From Pelagibacteraceae bacterium AG-325-C03 (lineage in GTDB: Bacteria > Pseudomonadota > Alphaproteobacteria > Pelagibacterales > Pelagibacteraceae), in NCBI GenBank assembly GCA_003283025.1, contig QBYC01000010.1, positions 1 to 34,550 on the forward strand: DNA of 34,550 bases. The letters are read 5' to 3'. Each line of letters starts with the position of its first letter. Position 1 is the first letter of the stretch. The notes under the pieces were generated by a model that ran no database searches, had not been told where the DNA came from, and saw only the letters and a program-made list of their open reading frames with translations. Of this stretch, positions 10,070-19,087 are shown piece after piece. Position numbers and translations under genes: made by a program.

Positions 10070-10097
10070 TTTATAAGCCCTAGATTTATTTTGTCAA
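10070..10097 (-). promoter_or_regulatory. Sigma-70-type promoter for rpsD
   Basis: On the minus strand a perfect -35 TTGACA (10097-10092) is followed after 16 nt by TATAAA (10075-10070), 5 of 6 to the -10 consensus. It lies in the 55-nt gap between the trmJ stop and the rpsD ATG. This would start transcription 5-10 nt further on and leave a leader of only a few nucleotides. Confidence 0.7.
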
Positions 10098-10110
10098 TTA
10101 AGCTTTAATA

Positions 10111-10824
10111 TCATTTTTTGCTTAAAGAGCTTATAATACTTGCTAAAACCCTTAATTCCTTATCATTTGGTTCCAATCTATAAATTAAATTATTTATATT
10201 TAGTAACATTGAATGTTTTTTTTCAATTGGTAGAAAAAAATCTTTTTTTTCTAAAAGATTAATTAAATGAGAAACAATTAAAGAAATTTTCGATTTTGAT
10301 GATACTCTAAAATTTGATAATTTTGTTTTGATTTTCTTATCATTAAAAGATTTAAAGATTTCATAACAAATAATTGTCAACGAATGAGATAAATTTAATG
10401 ACTTGAATTTAGAGGATGTTGGAATTTGTAATATATAATTTGAAAAAGACAAATCTTTATTTGATAATCCCGACGCTTCTGGACCAAAAATCAATCCTAT
10501 ATTAAGATTTTTTTTTTTGGTAATAATTTTTTTAAAATCTTGAATTGATATATTTTTTTTGTTGATATCTCTTCGTCTTGCGGTTAATGAAATAACAAGG
10601 TTAAAAGTGTCCAATGCTTTTTCAACTTTATCAAACACTTTGGCTTTATTAATAACGTCAAAAGCTCCTACTGAAGTCGCTTTTGCTTTAGAATTTGGAA
10701 AACTAATCTTTGGATCTACAATATAAAGCTTCTCAAATCCAAAATTTTTCATCGATCGAGCACAAGCTCCAATATTTTCACCTAGTTGAGGTCTAACTAG
10801 AATAAATCCAAATCTATTATTCAT
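10111..10824 (-). CDS. trmJ: TrmJ-like tRNA 2'-O-methyltransferase (SpoU/TrmH SPOUT family)
   Basis: 237 residues. The N terminus FILVRPQLGENIGACARSMKNFGF is the typical motif 1 of TrmJ/TrmH enzymes, with a conserved Asn and Arg. GLIFGPEASGLSN is motif 2, and IPTSSKFKSLNLSHSLTIICYE is motif 3 forming the SAM-binding trefoil knot. TrmJ methylates the ribose at position 32 in the tRNA anticodon loop. Related family members act on rRNA, so the target is inferred from closest resemblance. The C-terminal 75 residues correspond to the dimer tail. The start overlaps the cimA end by 8 nt. Confidence 0.85.
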   Translation of the reverse strand: MNNRFGFILVRPQLGENIGACARSMKNFGFEKLYIVDPKISFPNSKAKATSVGAFDVINKAKVFDKVEKALDTFNLVISLTARRRDINKKNISIQDFKKIITKKKNLNIGLIFGPEASGLSNKDLSFSNYILQIPTSSKFKSLNLSHSLTIICYEIFKSFNDKKIKTKLSNFRVSSKSKISLIVSHLINLLEKKDFFLPIEKKHSMLLNINNLIYRLEPNDKELRVLASIISSLSKK

Positions 10825-12418
10825 TAAAGTTGGCTGGAGCTTTTTCTTTATAAAGTTTATAGTCTAAACTGTCTATTAAAGCTTTGAATGAGGCTTCAAT
10901 AATATTTGGGGATACACCTACAGTAAACCAACTCTTACCCGATTTATCAGTGCTTTCAATTAATACACGTGTTGTTGCTTCTGTTCCTGTATTTAAAATT
11001 CTTACTTTGTAATCTAATAATTTTAAATCTGAGAAAAAATTGTAATATTTTTGAACTTTTTTAAAATTAGATCTGATTGCATTATCTAAAGCATTGACTG
11101 GACCATTTCCTTCTCCAAAACACTCAATTTTTTGACCATCAATAAGAAAAATTACATTAGCCTTAGTTATAATTTTTTCTGATTTTGAAACACTTACATC
11201 GTAACTTTCAACTTTTAAATATTCTGGAACTTTACCTAAAAGACGGTTAGCCAATAATTCAAATGATGCATCTGCTCCGTCATATGAATAACCACTAAAT
11301 TCCCTCTCTTTAACTTCATCTAAAATTTTTTGTATTTTTTTATCCTTTGAGTCAATTTTCACACCATAGGCCTCTAATCTAGAAAGAATATTAGATCGTC
11401 CTGCTTGATTCGAAATAATAATATTTCTATGATTGCCGACTAATTTAGGATCAATATGTTCATACGTTTTAGGATTTTTTTTTACAGCAGATACATGCAA
11501 TCCACCTTTATGCGAAAATGCAGAGGCTCCTACATAGGGTAAGCTTTTATTTGGTTTTCTATTTAAAAGTTCATCCAATAACCTTGAACACTCTGTAAGA
11601 GAGTTTAACTTTTCTTTATTAATATTTATATCAAATTTTTCAGAAAAAGATTTTTTCAAAGAAAGTGTTGGTATAATTGACATTAAATTTGCATTTCCGC
11701 ACCTTTCTCCTAAACCATTAATTGTTCCCTGTATTTGTCTTACACCAGCTTCGATAGCTATCAAAGAATTTGCAACTGCATTCTCAGTATCGTTGTGGGC
11801 ATGTATTCCTAGATTTTTTCCTGGTATGACCTTTGTAACTTTAGAAACTATTTCTCCTATTTCTTTTGGAAGTGTCCCACCATTAGTGTCGCAAAGCACT
11901 AACCAGCGAGCACCTTGATCATAAGCACTTTTCAAACAATCTAAGGCATAATCAGGATTAGATTTAAATCCATCGAAAAAATGTTCCGCATCAAATAAAA
12001 ATTCTTTTCCAGTCTTAACAATATGTTTAGCTGTATCCTTTATATTGTCTAAATTATCTTGATTTTTAATTTCAAGAGCAGTTTTTACTTGAAAGTCCCA
12101 TGTTTTGCCTACAACACAAACAGCTGAACATGAAGCATTAACTAATGAAGATAATGACGGATCATTTTCAGCGCTACGCCCAGTTTTCTTTGTCATACCA
12201 AAAGCTGTAAAAATACTATTTTTAAGATTTAAAGGCTTTGAAAAAAATTTCGTATCTATAGGGTTTGCTCCTGGCCAACCACCTTCGATATAATCAATGC
12301 CTATATCTGCTAAAATTTTCGCTATTTTATTTTTATCTTCAACAGAAAAGTCTACACCTTCGGTTTGTGCCCCGTCCCTTAAAGTTGTATCAAAAATATA
12401 TAATTTGTCTTTACTCAT
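10817..12418 (-). CDS. cimA: (R)-citramalate synthase
   Basis: 533 residues. The DRE-TIM barrel begins with DTTLRDGAQTEGVDFS, and the metal-binding HAHND (GIHAHNDTENAVANS) and NGLGERCGNA motifs follow. The C-terminal 130 residues fit the LeuA-type allosteric dimer domain. The wording DGAQTEGVDFS and EGGWPGANP marks the citramalate synthase branch (TIGR00977 type) rather than 2-isopropylmalate or homocitrate synthase. It condenses pyruvate with acetyl-CoA as the threonine-independent entry to isoleucine. Isoleucine feedback control is known for the family but not visible here. It overlaps trmJ by 8 nt and cysS by 4 nt. Confidence 0.9.
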   Translation of the reverse strand: MSKDKLYIFDTTLRDGAQTEGVDFSVEDKNKIAKILADIGIDYIEGGWPGANPIDTKFFSKPLNLKNSIFTAFGMTKKTGRSAENDPSLSSLVNASCSAVCVVGKTWDFQVKTALEIKNQDNLDNIKDTAKHIVKTGKEFLFDAEHFFDGFKSNPDYALDCLKSAYDQGARWLVLCDTNGGTLPKEIGEIVSKVTKVIPGKNLGIHAHNDTENAVANSLIAIEAGVRQIQGTINGLGERCGNANLMSIIPTLSLKKSFSEKFDININKEKLNSLTECSRLLDELLNRKPNKSLPYVGASAFSHKGGLHVSAVKKNPKTYEHIDPKLVGNHRNIIISNQAGRSNILSRLEAYGVKIDSKDKKIQKILDEVKEREFSGYSYDGADASFELLANRLLGKVPEYLKVESYDVSVSKSEKIITKANVIFLIDGQKIECFGEGNGPVNALDNAIRSNFKKVQKYYNFFSDLKLLDYKVRILNTGTEATTRVLIESTDKSGKSWFTVGVSPNIIEASFKALIDSLDYKLYKEKAPANFNE

Positions 12419-13761
12419 TTAAATTTCCAAATTGTTTTATTTTTTTGATCTTCAATTAATACCCCTTTCAATAAAAGTTCCTTCCTAATTTTATCAGCTA
12501 AAGAAAAGTTTCCCTCACTTTTAGCCTTCGCTCTTTCTTCAATTTTTTTAATAATATAACTTTCAGATACATTAATAGAGTCCTTTTTAAAACTTTGCCA
12601 ACCACTCTTACTCAAACTAAACAATCCGATCAGTTTACATGCTTGATTGAATTTTAATATTTTTTTTTCATCACCTTTGCTAGCTTCACTATATAGTTGA
12701 TGTATTTTGCTAATAAATCCAGGTGTGTTTAAATCATCTAATAGTATTTCATCTACCTCGGTAATATTTCCATTTTCTTCTGTATAAAGATTGTACCACT
12801 TATCAAGTACATTCTTTTGATTTTTTAATAATTCATCATTCCAGTCAAGTGGTTGTCTGTAGTGAGCGCTTATAAGTGCTAACCTAACTACTTGTCCAGA
12901 ATATTTTTTTACAGCATCACTAATAGATACTATATTCCCAAAAGATTTAGACATCTTTTCATTGTTAATAGTTACAAATCCATTGTGAACCCAGTAATTT
13001 GCCAAATTTTTTGTATTATTATTGCAACAAGATTGTGCGATTTCATTCTCATGATGAGGGAAAATTAAGTCTAAGCCACCTCCGTGAATGTCAAACGTTT
13101 TACCTAAATATTTTTCACTCATGACTGAGCACTCAAGATGCCACCCCGGTCTGCCTCTTCCCCAAGGTGAGTTCCACCCAGGATCCTCATCTTTTGAAGG
13201 TTTCCATAAAACGAAATCCATAGGATTTTTTTTTAAATCTGAAATTTCTATTCTTGTTCCAGCTTTTAATTCTTTGAGATTTTTATTTGATAATTTTCCA
13301 TAATCTTTATAAGAATTAACTGAAAAATAAACGTGATCCTTATTCTTATAAGCATAACCCTTGTCAATCAAAGAAGATGTCATTTGAATCATTTCTTTAA
13401 TATGATCAGTAGCCTTGGGCTCAACAGTAGGTAACAAACAATTTAAACTCTTGCAATTTTCATGAAAAATTTTGGTAACTTTATTTGTAATTTCGTAAAT
13501 TTTTTTTTTATTTTTATGAGACGCTTCAATTATTTTATCATCTATATCTGTAATATTTCTTACATAAGTAACTTTTGAGTCGTAGAGAACTTTTAATATT
13601 CTAAATAAAATATCAAAAACTATTAACGTTCGAGCATTACCAACATGAGGATTTTCATAAACAGTTGGACCACACGCATACAAAGAAATTTTTTTAGAAT
13701 TTATTGGCTTAAAAATTACTTTTTTTCTTGTAAAAGAATTAGTTAATTTTAAATTATTCAT
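12415..13761 (-). CDS. cysS: Cysteinyl-tRNA synthetase
   Basis: 448 residues of class Ia synthetase. The HIGH-type motif is HVGNA (39-43) and KMSKS is intact at 269-273. The four zinc ligands that select cysteine are present: C30, C211, H236 and E240, offset by two from E. coli numbering. It activates cysteine and charges tRNA-Cys. It overlaps nadE by 8 nt and cimA by 4 nt, so the nadE-cysS-cimA-trmJ block reads as one transcript. Confidence 0.97.
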   Translation of the reverse strand: MNNLKLTNSFTRKKVIFKPINSKKISLYACGPTVYENPHVGNARTLIVFDILFRILKVLYDSKVTYVRNITDIDDKIIEASHKNKKKIYEITNKVTKIFHENCKSLNCLLPTVEPKATDHIKEMIQMTSSLIDKGYAYKNKDHVYFSVNSYKDYGKLSNKNLKELKAGTRIEISDLKKNPMDFVLWKPSKDEDPGWNSPWGRGRPGWHLECSVMSEKYLGKTFDIHGGGLDLIFPHHENEIAQSCCNNNTKNLANYWVHNGFVTINNEKMSKSFGNIVSISDAVKKYSGQVVRLALISAHYRQPLDWNDELLKNQKNVLDKWYNLYTEENGNITEVDEILLDDLNTPGFISKIHQLYSEASKGDEKKILKFNQACKLIGLFSLSKSGWQSFKKDSINVSESYIIKKIEERAKAKSEGNFSLADKIRKELLLKGVLIEDQKNKTIWKFK

Positions 13762-14491
13762 TAAAAGTGCAAACAGGTATTGGATTCATTTTGTGTAAGT
13801 TTTTTTTTCTAATTTCTAAATATTTTTTATAGTTAGGATCGTTTTTATCCTTCATAGCTTTTTCTAATTCACCGTAACTCATACCAAGTTGTTGAACATC
13901 GTTTCTACCATCGTCCCATAGGCCGTCTGTGGGTGGCGTATTTATTATTTTATCTGACACACCTAGATACTTTCCGAGTTCCCAAACTTGAGTTTTAGTA
14001 CAATCAGCTATTGGAGATATATCTACTCCTCCATCACCATATTTAGTATAAAAACCAACACCAAAATCCTCAACTTTATTTCCTGTTCCAACTACAATTC
14101 CATTATTTGCAGCTGCTACCTGATATAAAGTTGCCATTCTAAGTCTTGCTCTTGAGTTAGCGTACCCATGTTCATTATCAAAATTATTTAAAACTTCTGA
14201 GAATGAGTTAAAGATTTTATCCATCTCTATTAAATGGTGTTGAACATTGTCATATTTTTCTTTTAACCATTTTGCATGAGTCAAACTCAAGTCATGTTGA
14301 GACTTGATCTGTTTAATTGGCATCGTTAACACAATTGTTTTACGTCCAGTGTTTGCACATATAGTACTAACTACGGATGAATCGATTCCGCCTGAAATTC
14401 CAACTACTAAGGCTTTAGGCTTATAAGACGCCGTATCGCAATAATTATTGATCCAATCAGTGATGATTTTTGCTCTTTCTTTTACTTCCAT
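13754..14491 (-). CDS. nadE: Ammonia-dependent NAD synthetase
   Basis: 245 residues. Converts nicotinic acid adenine dinucleotide to NAD using ATP and ammonia. The PP-loop SGGIDSS is at 33-39. The conserved GTGNKVEDFGVGFYTKYGDGGVDISPI region binds substrate. It lacks the N-terminal nitrilase-type glutaminase domain, so it would depend on free ammonia or a separate donor. It lies 52 nt after the DAHP synthase stop, a gap with a weak promoter candidate, and overlaps cysS by 8 nt. Confidence 0.95.
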   Translation of the reverse strand: MEVKERAKIITDWINNYCDTASYKPKALVVGISGGIDSSVVSTICANTGRKTIVLTMPIKQIKSQHDLSLTHAKWLKEKYDNVQHHLIEMDKIFNSFSEVLNNFDNEHGYANSRARLRMATLYQVAAANNGIVVGTGNKVEDFGVGFYTKYGDGGVDISPIADCTKTQVWELGKYLGVSDKIINTPPTDGLWDDGRNDVQQLGMSYGELEKAMKDKNDPNYKKYLEIRKKNLHKMNPIPVCTFNE

Positions 14492-14508
14492 AATTAATAC
14501 CTATTTCT

Positions 14509-14537
14509 CTTTTAAGGTTTACTCCTAATAATTTCAA
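14509..14537 (-). promoter_or_regulatory. Candidate promoter for nadE-cysS-cimA-trmJ
   Basis: On the minus strand TTGAAA (14537-14532) is followed after 17 nt by TAAAAG (14514-14509), each 4-5 of 6 to consensus, in the 52-nt gap before nadE. In DNA this AT-rich such matches arise by chance, so support is modest. Confidence 0.35.
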
Positions 14538-14543
14538 TAACTA

Positions 14544-15920
14544 TTAGGACGCGGCTTGGATAATTTTATTTGATATTTTTGAGTTTTTCTTAATTTCATT
14601 AGAAATTATGAAAGCTAACTCTAAAGCTTGATCAGCATTTAATCTTGGATCACAATGAGTTCTATATCTGTTAGACAAATCATTCTCTGAGATTTTTTGT
14701 GCTCCCCCAGTACACTCTGTAACATCTTGACCAGTCATTTCTATATGTAAACCACCAGCATAACTTCCCTCTGACTGACTTACTGCAAAGAAACTTTTAA
14801 CTTCTTTTATAACACTCTCAAGAGTTCTAGTTTTAAAACCTGTAGCTGCTTTTATTGTGTTTCCATGCATAGGATCGCAAGACCATAATACTTTTAAACC
14901 CTCTTTCTTGATTGATTGGATCAACTTTGGCAAATATTTTTCCACATTATTTGCTCCAAATCTTGATATCAATGTTAATCTTCCTGGTTCATTTTCAGGA
15001 TTAAGAATATTACAAAGATTTATAAGTTCATCAGGTTTTAATGTTGGACCGCATTTAAGGCCTATTGGATTTTTTATTCCTCTACAAAACTCTACATGAG
15101 CTCCATCAGGTTGTCTCGTTCTATCGCCAATCCATACAAAGTGTGCTGAAGTGTCGTGATGTTCGCCAGTAGTAGAATCAATCCTTGTCATAGATTCCTC
15201 AAAAGGTAAATGTAGCGCTTCATGTGAAGTATAAAAATTTACAGTTCTTAGTCTTCTATCGTTATCTGGATTAATTCCACAAGACTCCATAAATGCTAAT
15301 GCATCACTTATTTTATCTTCAATTTCTTTATACTTACCTTTTGTTTTATCTTTTATAAATCCTAAATTCCATAGATGTACTTGTCTTAAATCAGCAAAAC
15401 CTCCATGAGAAAAAGCTCTTAGTAAATTTAAAGTAGAAGCTGATTGCGAATAAGCTCTAAATAATCTTTTTGCATCAGGAATTCTAGCTTTTTCAGAAAA
15501 TTCCATTCCATTTATATTATCACCTAAATAACTAGGTAATTCTTTTCCATTTTTTTTCTCTATTGGCGCGCTTCGAGGTTTAGAAAATTGTCCTGCAATT
15601 CTTCCTACTTTTATAACTGGCATTGAAGCTGAGGCGGTTAAAACTAATGACATCTGTAAAAGAACTTTGAAAGTATCTCTAATGTTGTCTGGATGGAATT
15701 CTGCAAAACTTTCTGCACAGTCACCTCCCTGTAATAAAAAGGCCTTTCCCTCTGTAACCTCAGCTAAAGATTTTTTTAAAGATCTAGTCTCTCCAGCAAA
15801 CACTAAAGGCGGGTACTTCTTCATTTTACTTAAAACTAAATCAAGCTCTTCCTTATTCTGATAAACAGGCAAGTGTTTAGCAGGAAGTTTAGACCAACTA
15901 TTTAAAGACCACTTTCTCAT
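14544..15920 (-). CDS. Class II (plant-type) DAHP synthase
   Basis: 458 residues from the ATG at 15920; a TTG two codons earlier (15926) is an alternative start. It catalyses phosphoenolpyruvate plus erythrose 4-phosphate to DAHP, the first shikimate pathway step. Class II features include the N-terminal WSLNSWSKLPAKHLP, LLQGGDCAESFAEF, KVGRIAGQFSKPRS, and the C-terminal GGLHIEMTGQDVTECTGG metal-site region. Class I AroF/G/H enzymes are shorter and differ. The gene is preceded by a plausible promoter and heads the long minus-strand run. Confidence 0.95.
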   Translation of the reverse strand: MRKWSLNSWSKLPAKHLPVYQNKEELDLVLSKMKKYPPLVFAGETRSLKKSLAEVTEGKAFLLQGGDCAESFAEFHPDNIRDTFKVLLQMSLVLTASASMPVIKVGRIAGQFSKPRSAPIEKKNGKELPSYLGDNINGMEFSEKARIPDAKRLFRAYSQSASTLNLLRAFSHGGFADLRQVHLWNLGFIKDKTKGKYKEIEDKISDALAFMESCGINPDNDRRLRTVNFYTSHEALHLPFEESMTRIDSTTGEHHDTSAHFVWIGDRTRQPDGAHVEFCRGIKNPIGLKCGPTLKPDELINLCNILNPENEPGRLTLISRFGANNVEKYLPKLIQSIKKEGLKVLWSCDPMHGNTIKAATGFKTRTLESVIKEVKSFFAVSQSEGSYAGGLHIEMTGQDVTECTGGAQKISENDLSNRYRTHCDPRLNADQALELAFIISNEIKKNSKISNKIIQAAS

Positions 15921-15935
15921 ATTCAACTTATGGTA

Positions 15936-15964
15936 TATATATAGTGCTATTACAAATTTTCCAA
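15936..15964 (-). promoter_or_regulatory. Candidate promoter for the DAHP synthase gene
   Basis: On the minus strand TTGGAA (15964-15959) and TATATA (15941-15936) are separated by 17 nt, ending 15 nt before the ATG at 15920. It lies in the 157-nt divergent region shared with the DUF4956 gene. Confidence 0.45.
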
Positions 15965-16031
15965 GCCAGAATATAAAAAAAAACTAACAAATTGTGAAAA
16001 TAACCAAAAAAAAATGAAAAACCGTTAATTA

Positions 16032-16060
16032 TTGAAATTTATTAATCATTAAAATAGAGT
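16032..16060 (+). promoter_or_regulatory. Candidate promoter for the DUF4956-CotH-VTC module
   Basis: TTGAAA (16032-16037) and TAGAGT (16055-16060) are separated by 17 nt and end 17 nt before the DUF4956 ATG. The -35 is 5 of 6 and the -10 is 4 of 6 to consensus. It would drive all three genes, as their spacings leave no room for another promoter. Confidence 0.45.
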
Positions 16061-16077
16061 TCTTTAAACTAATTTTT

Positions 16078-16776
16078 ATGGATACATTATCTCTTTCGCT
16101 TGCTGATATTAAAAATTTTGAAATTGATATTTCTTTTCAAAGTTTAATTACTTCTATTATTGTAAGCGTTATATGTGCTTACATTATAAAATTAATTTAT
16201 CTTAAATTTGCAAAATCTATTAACAATAAGGAAAATTTTTCAGATATATTTGTTTTACTTTCTTTAACAACAACAATTGTGATAACAGTTGTAAAATTTT
16301 CTTTAGCTTTGTCTCTTGGTTTGGTGGGAGCTTTATCCATTGTAAGGTTTAGGGCAGCTATAAAAGAACCAGAGGAATTGGTTTATCTTTTTTTAATTAT
16401 CGGAATTGGTTTAGCCTCAGGATCTAATCAATATCAAGTTGCCTTAACTTTAACTGTTACATCTTTTTTAATTATTTTCTTTGAAAATAAACTGAGAAAA
16501 AAAAACTTAACTTACAACACTGAAATCTTAAATATTGAAATTAACAACAAGGATTTTGATAAAATTACAGACACATTAGATAAATTAACTAAATCTGAAA
16601 AGATTGAATTAGAAATGAAAAGTCTTAACAAACAAGATGAAATAGTTTATATCACTTATTTAGTTAAAAATGCGTATAAGTCTGAAAATTTTACAAGTTT
16701 TATTTCTCAATTGAAAAAAATAGAATTAAAAGAGTTTAATTTCAGCTTTTCAAAAGATATTTCTATACCTCTTTAA
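16078..16776 (+). CDS. DUF4956 multi-pass membrane protein
   Basis: 232 residues. Four hydrophobic segments are visible, around residues 24-44, 56-88, 101-115 and 119-135, followed by a soluble C-terminal domain of about 95 residues. The block GLVGALSIVRFRAAIKEPEE, then LVYLFLIIGIGLASG, is the characteristic conserved core of the DUF4956 family. The biochemical role of the family is not established. Family members often sit beside CotH-type kinases and VTC-domain proteins, which is the arrangement here. It ends exactly where the CotH gene begins, with no gap, so the products are probably made together and may work at the membrane. Confidence 0.85.
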   Translation: MDTLSLSLADIKNFEIDISFQSLITSIIVSVICAYIIKLIYLKFAKSINNKENFSDIFVLLSLTTTIVITVVKFSLALSLGLVGALSIVRFRAAIKEPEELVYLFLIIGIGLASGSNQYQVALTLTVTSFLIIFFENKLRKKNLTYNTEILNIEINNKDFDKITDTLDKLTKSEKIELEMKSLNKQDEIVYITYLVKNAYKSENFTSFISQLKKIELKEFNFSFSKDISIPL

Positions 16777-19080
16777 ATGAATAAAAAAGCACTTTACTTA
16801 ATAGTAATTTTCTTTTCTCTAATTGGTTTGTTTTTTTGTATTTCTCTATATGTTTTATTATTTTTTGGAGAAACTTCAAATGAAAGAAGAAAAATAATAA
16901 TTAATTCTGCTAATTCAATGATTGGTATCGGAGAAAAATTTGATGGCTTTATTGCCAATACTCCCAGTAAATTATCAAAAACACTTTATTACTATGTAAA
17001 GGGAAAATTCACCAATTTTAATTATGACTCAATAAATATTGAAATTAATCTTGAAAACTTAAAAAAACTTGAGAAACTTAGAAAGGAAAAATACGACAAT
17101 AAAAATGTGAATCAAATTGCAACGCCTCAACAATTTATTAATGCTAGAGCAACATTATTTAATAAAGAAAAAAATTTAAACAAAAAATTTAAAATTAAAA
17201 TCAGACCGAAAGGAGATAGAAAAATTCATTTTTTAAACTTAGATAGCATGTCATACAAGCTTGACATTAGAGGTGAGAATAAATTTATCTATGGTATGGA
17301 GGAAATGTCAATTCAAAAACCAATTACAAGAAATTTTGCTTGGGAAATTCTTTACCATGAATTACTTAAATCAAAAGGATTAATAGCATTAGATATAATC
17401 CCGATTAAACTTTTTAGAAATAGTGAATATCTAGGAATATTTGTTATTGAAGAAGGTTTTAATAAAGAGTTAATAGAAAAACAATTCAGAAAAAATGGAC
17501 CGATAATTGGAATAGATGAGAGTTTTTCTCATAATTTTCCGTTTTTAAAATATGAGTTTTACTCTGAGAATTATTGGTTAACAAAAAATAGAGATATCTA
17601 TTTTAAATCTGAAGAGAATTTACAAAAGCTTAAAGCAGAATATTTAAATGAAAATTTTGAACTTGAATCTTATTTTAATATAGATGATTGGGCGAAATTT
17701 TTTGCTATATCAGATATCTTAAAAATGTTTCATGGCACAGTACCAAAATCCGTTAAGCTTTACTACAATCCTTCATCGGGCTTATTTGAACCTATAGCTT
17801 TTGATGGTCATCATTTATCTGGTTATGAAAATTTTTCATTCATCGATTATATTTATGATTCTAAAATAAACTGTGGATATGCGTGTGAACATAAAAACTG
17901 GCTATCTTTATTTTTTGATAAAAAAAATAAAAATTTTATTAATAAGTATTTATATTATTTAAAAGAATATACATCAAAAGAAAGTTTAAAAGATATAAAT
18001 AATATTTATGAACAAAAAATCAAAGATATAAATTTTTTTTTCTACTCTGAGTATCAAAGTTCAGATAGAGCTTTTTTTAAAGGTTTCCTTCCCTACTATT
18101 TCAATTTAGATGTGACATTTAAAAGAGCAAAAGAAATTAAATCCAAAATTCCAAAATTAGAAACGTACTTAAAAAATTTCTATTTAGATTCACAAGAAAA
18201 AAAGAACAAGAAAATATCTAAAATTATCGATTTAAATACTAATGTAATAAAAATACCCTCAGGAATATGGATTTTAGAAAATATTTCGCTTCAAGATAAA
18301 AAAATTATATTTGAAGAAAATGCACTACTTATTTTGAAGGGAGACAACTATTTCAAAGGAGAACAAAAAAAATTTTTGTTCTCAGGAAAAGGAATGTTAG
18401 TTCAAGAAAATGGTAGTTTAAATCTCGATAATGTTATTCTTTCTAATTTAAAAAATCAAAAAATTAGAGGTTTAAATTGGACTGGTGCTATTAATGTTTT
18501 AAATGCTAATTTAAATCTCAAAAAAGTTCATATTAAAGACAATTTTGGAGAAGATGCAATTAATATAGTTAATTCGAATTCTAAAATATCTGATTTAAAG
18601 ATTACAAGCGCTGATAGTGATGCGATAGATATTGATTTTGGAAATATGAAATTTGACAAAATAACTTGCAAAAAATCTGGAAATGATTGCTTGGATGTCT
18701 CAGGCGCAATAATACACGGGAAGAAACTTATAGGTGAGGACATTAAAGATAAACTTGGAAGTTTTGGTGAAGATTCAAATGTAATTATTGATAAAGTTAT
18801 TGGGTCTAATATTGAAGTTGGAGTTGTTTCAAAAGACTCAACAGAAGTGAAAATTAATAATTTATCTCTTATTAATACAAACATTCATGCCGCATCATAC
18901 AATAAGAAATTTTTCTTTGATGATTCGATATTAGTAATTGAGGATTACGAGCAAGAGTCAGGTTATTCTTTAGAGGAAAAGTTTTTAATCTCGAAAAAAA
19001 ATGTAATTTTTATTAAAAATAAGAAATTGAATATGTACAAAAAAAATCAAGAAGTATTAGATAGCATATATTTTAATTGA
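16777..19080 (+). CDS. Membrane-anchored CotH-like protein kinase with C-terminal parallel beta-helix
   Basis: 767 residues. A single N-terminal membrane segment (about 6-30) suggests an extracytoplasmic body. Residues about 138-350 resemble the CotH kinase fold: IRPKGDRK (142-149), LGIFVIEEGF (219-228) and YYNPSSGLFEPIAFDGHHLSG (329-349). The usual W-D-x-D metal motif reads F-D-G-H (342-345), keeping the first Asp (D343). After a roughly 100-residue linker with charged helices, residues about 485-705 form short repeats such as GEDAINI, SDAIDIDFG, GNDCLDVSG and GVVSKDST, the pattern of a right-handed parallel beta-helix. CotH proteins phosphorylate secreted or coat proteins in Bacillus and some pathogens; the substrate here is unknown. 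Kinase activity is inferred, not shown. Confidence 0.75.
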   Translation: MNKKALYLIVIFFSLIGLFFCISLYVLLFFGETSNERRKIIINSANSMIGIGEKFDGFIANTPSKLSKTLYYYVKGKFTNFNYDSINIEINLENLKKLEKLRKEKYDNKNVNQIATPQQFINARATLFNKEKNLNKKFKIKIRPKGDRKIHFLNLDSMSYKLDIRGENKFIYGMEEMSIQKPITRNFAWEILYHELLKSKGLIALDIIPIKLFRNSEYLGIFVIEEGFNKELIEKQFRKNGPIIGIDESFSHNFPFLKYEFYSENYWLTKNRDIYFKSEENLQKLKAEYLNENFELESYFNIDDWAKFFAISDILKMFHGTVPKSVKLYYNPSSGLFEPIAFDGHHLSGYENFSFIDYIYDSKINCGYACEHKNWLSLFFDKKNKNFINKYLYYLKEYTSKESLKDINNIYEQKIKDINFFFYSEYQSSDRAFFKGFLPYYFNLDVTFKRAKEIKSKIPKLETYLKNFYLDSQEKKNKKISKIIDLNTNVIKIPSGIWILENISLQDKKIIFEENALLILKGDNYFKGEQKKFLFSGKGMLVQENGSLNLDNVILSNLKNQKIRGLNWTGAINVLNANLNLKKVHIKDNFGEDAINIVNSNSKISDLKITSADSDAIDIDFGNMKFDKITCKKSGNDCLDVSGAIIHGKKLIGEDIKDKLGSFGEDSNVIIDKVIGSNIEVGVVSKDSTEVKINNLSLINTNIHAASYNKKFFFDDSILVIEDYEQESGYSLEEKFLISKKNVIFIKNKKLNMYKKNQEVLDSIYFN

Positions 19081-19087
19081 GGCATTT

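Noticed and set aside
18528-18884. 118-residue ORF opposite the beta-helix part of the CotH gene
   Set aside because: The plus-strand frame has the repeated family motifs; the opposite frame is an artefact of the repetitive coding sequence.
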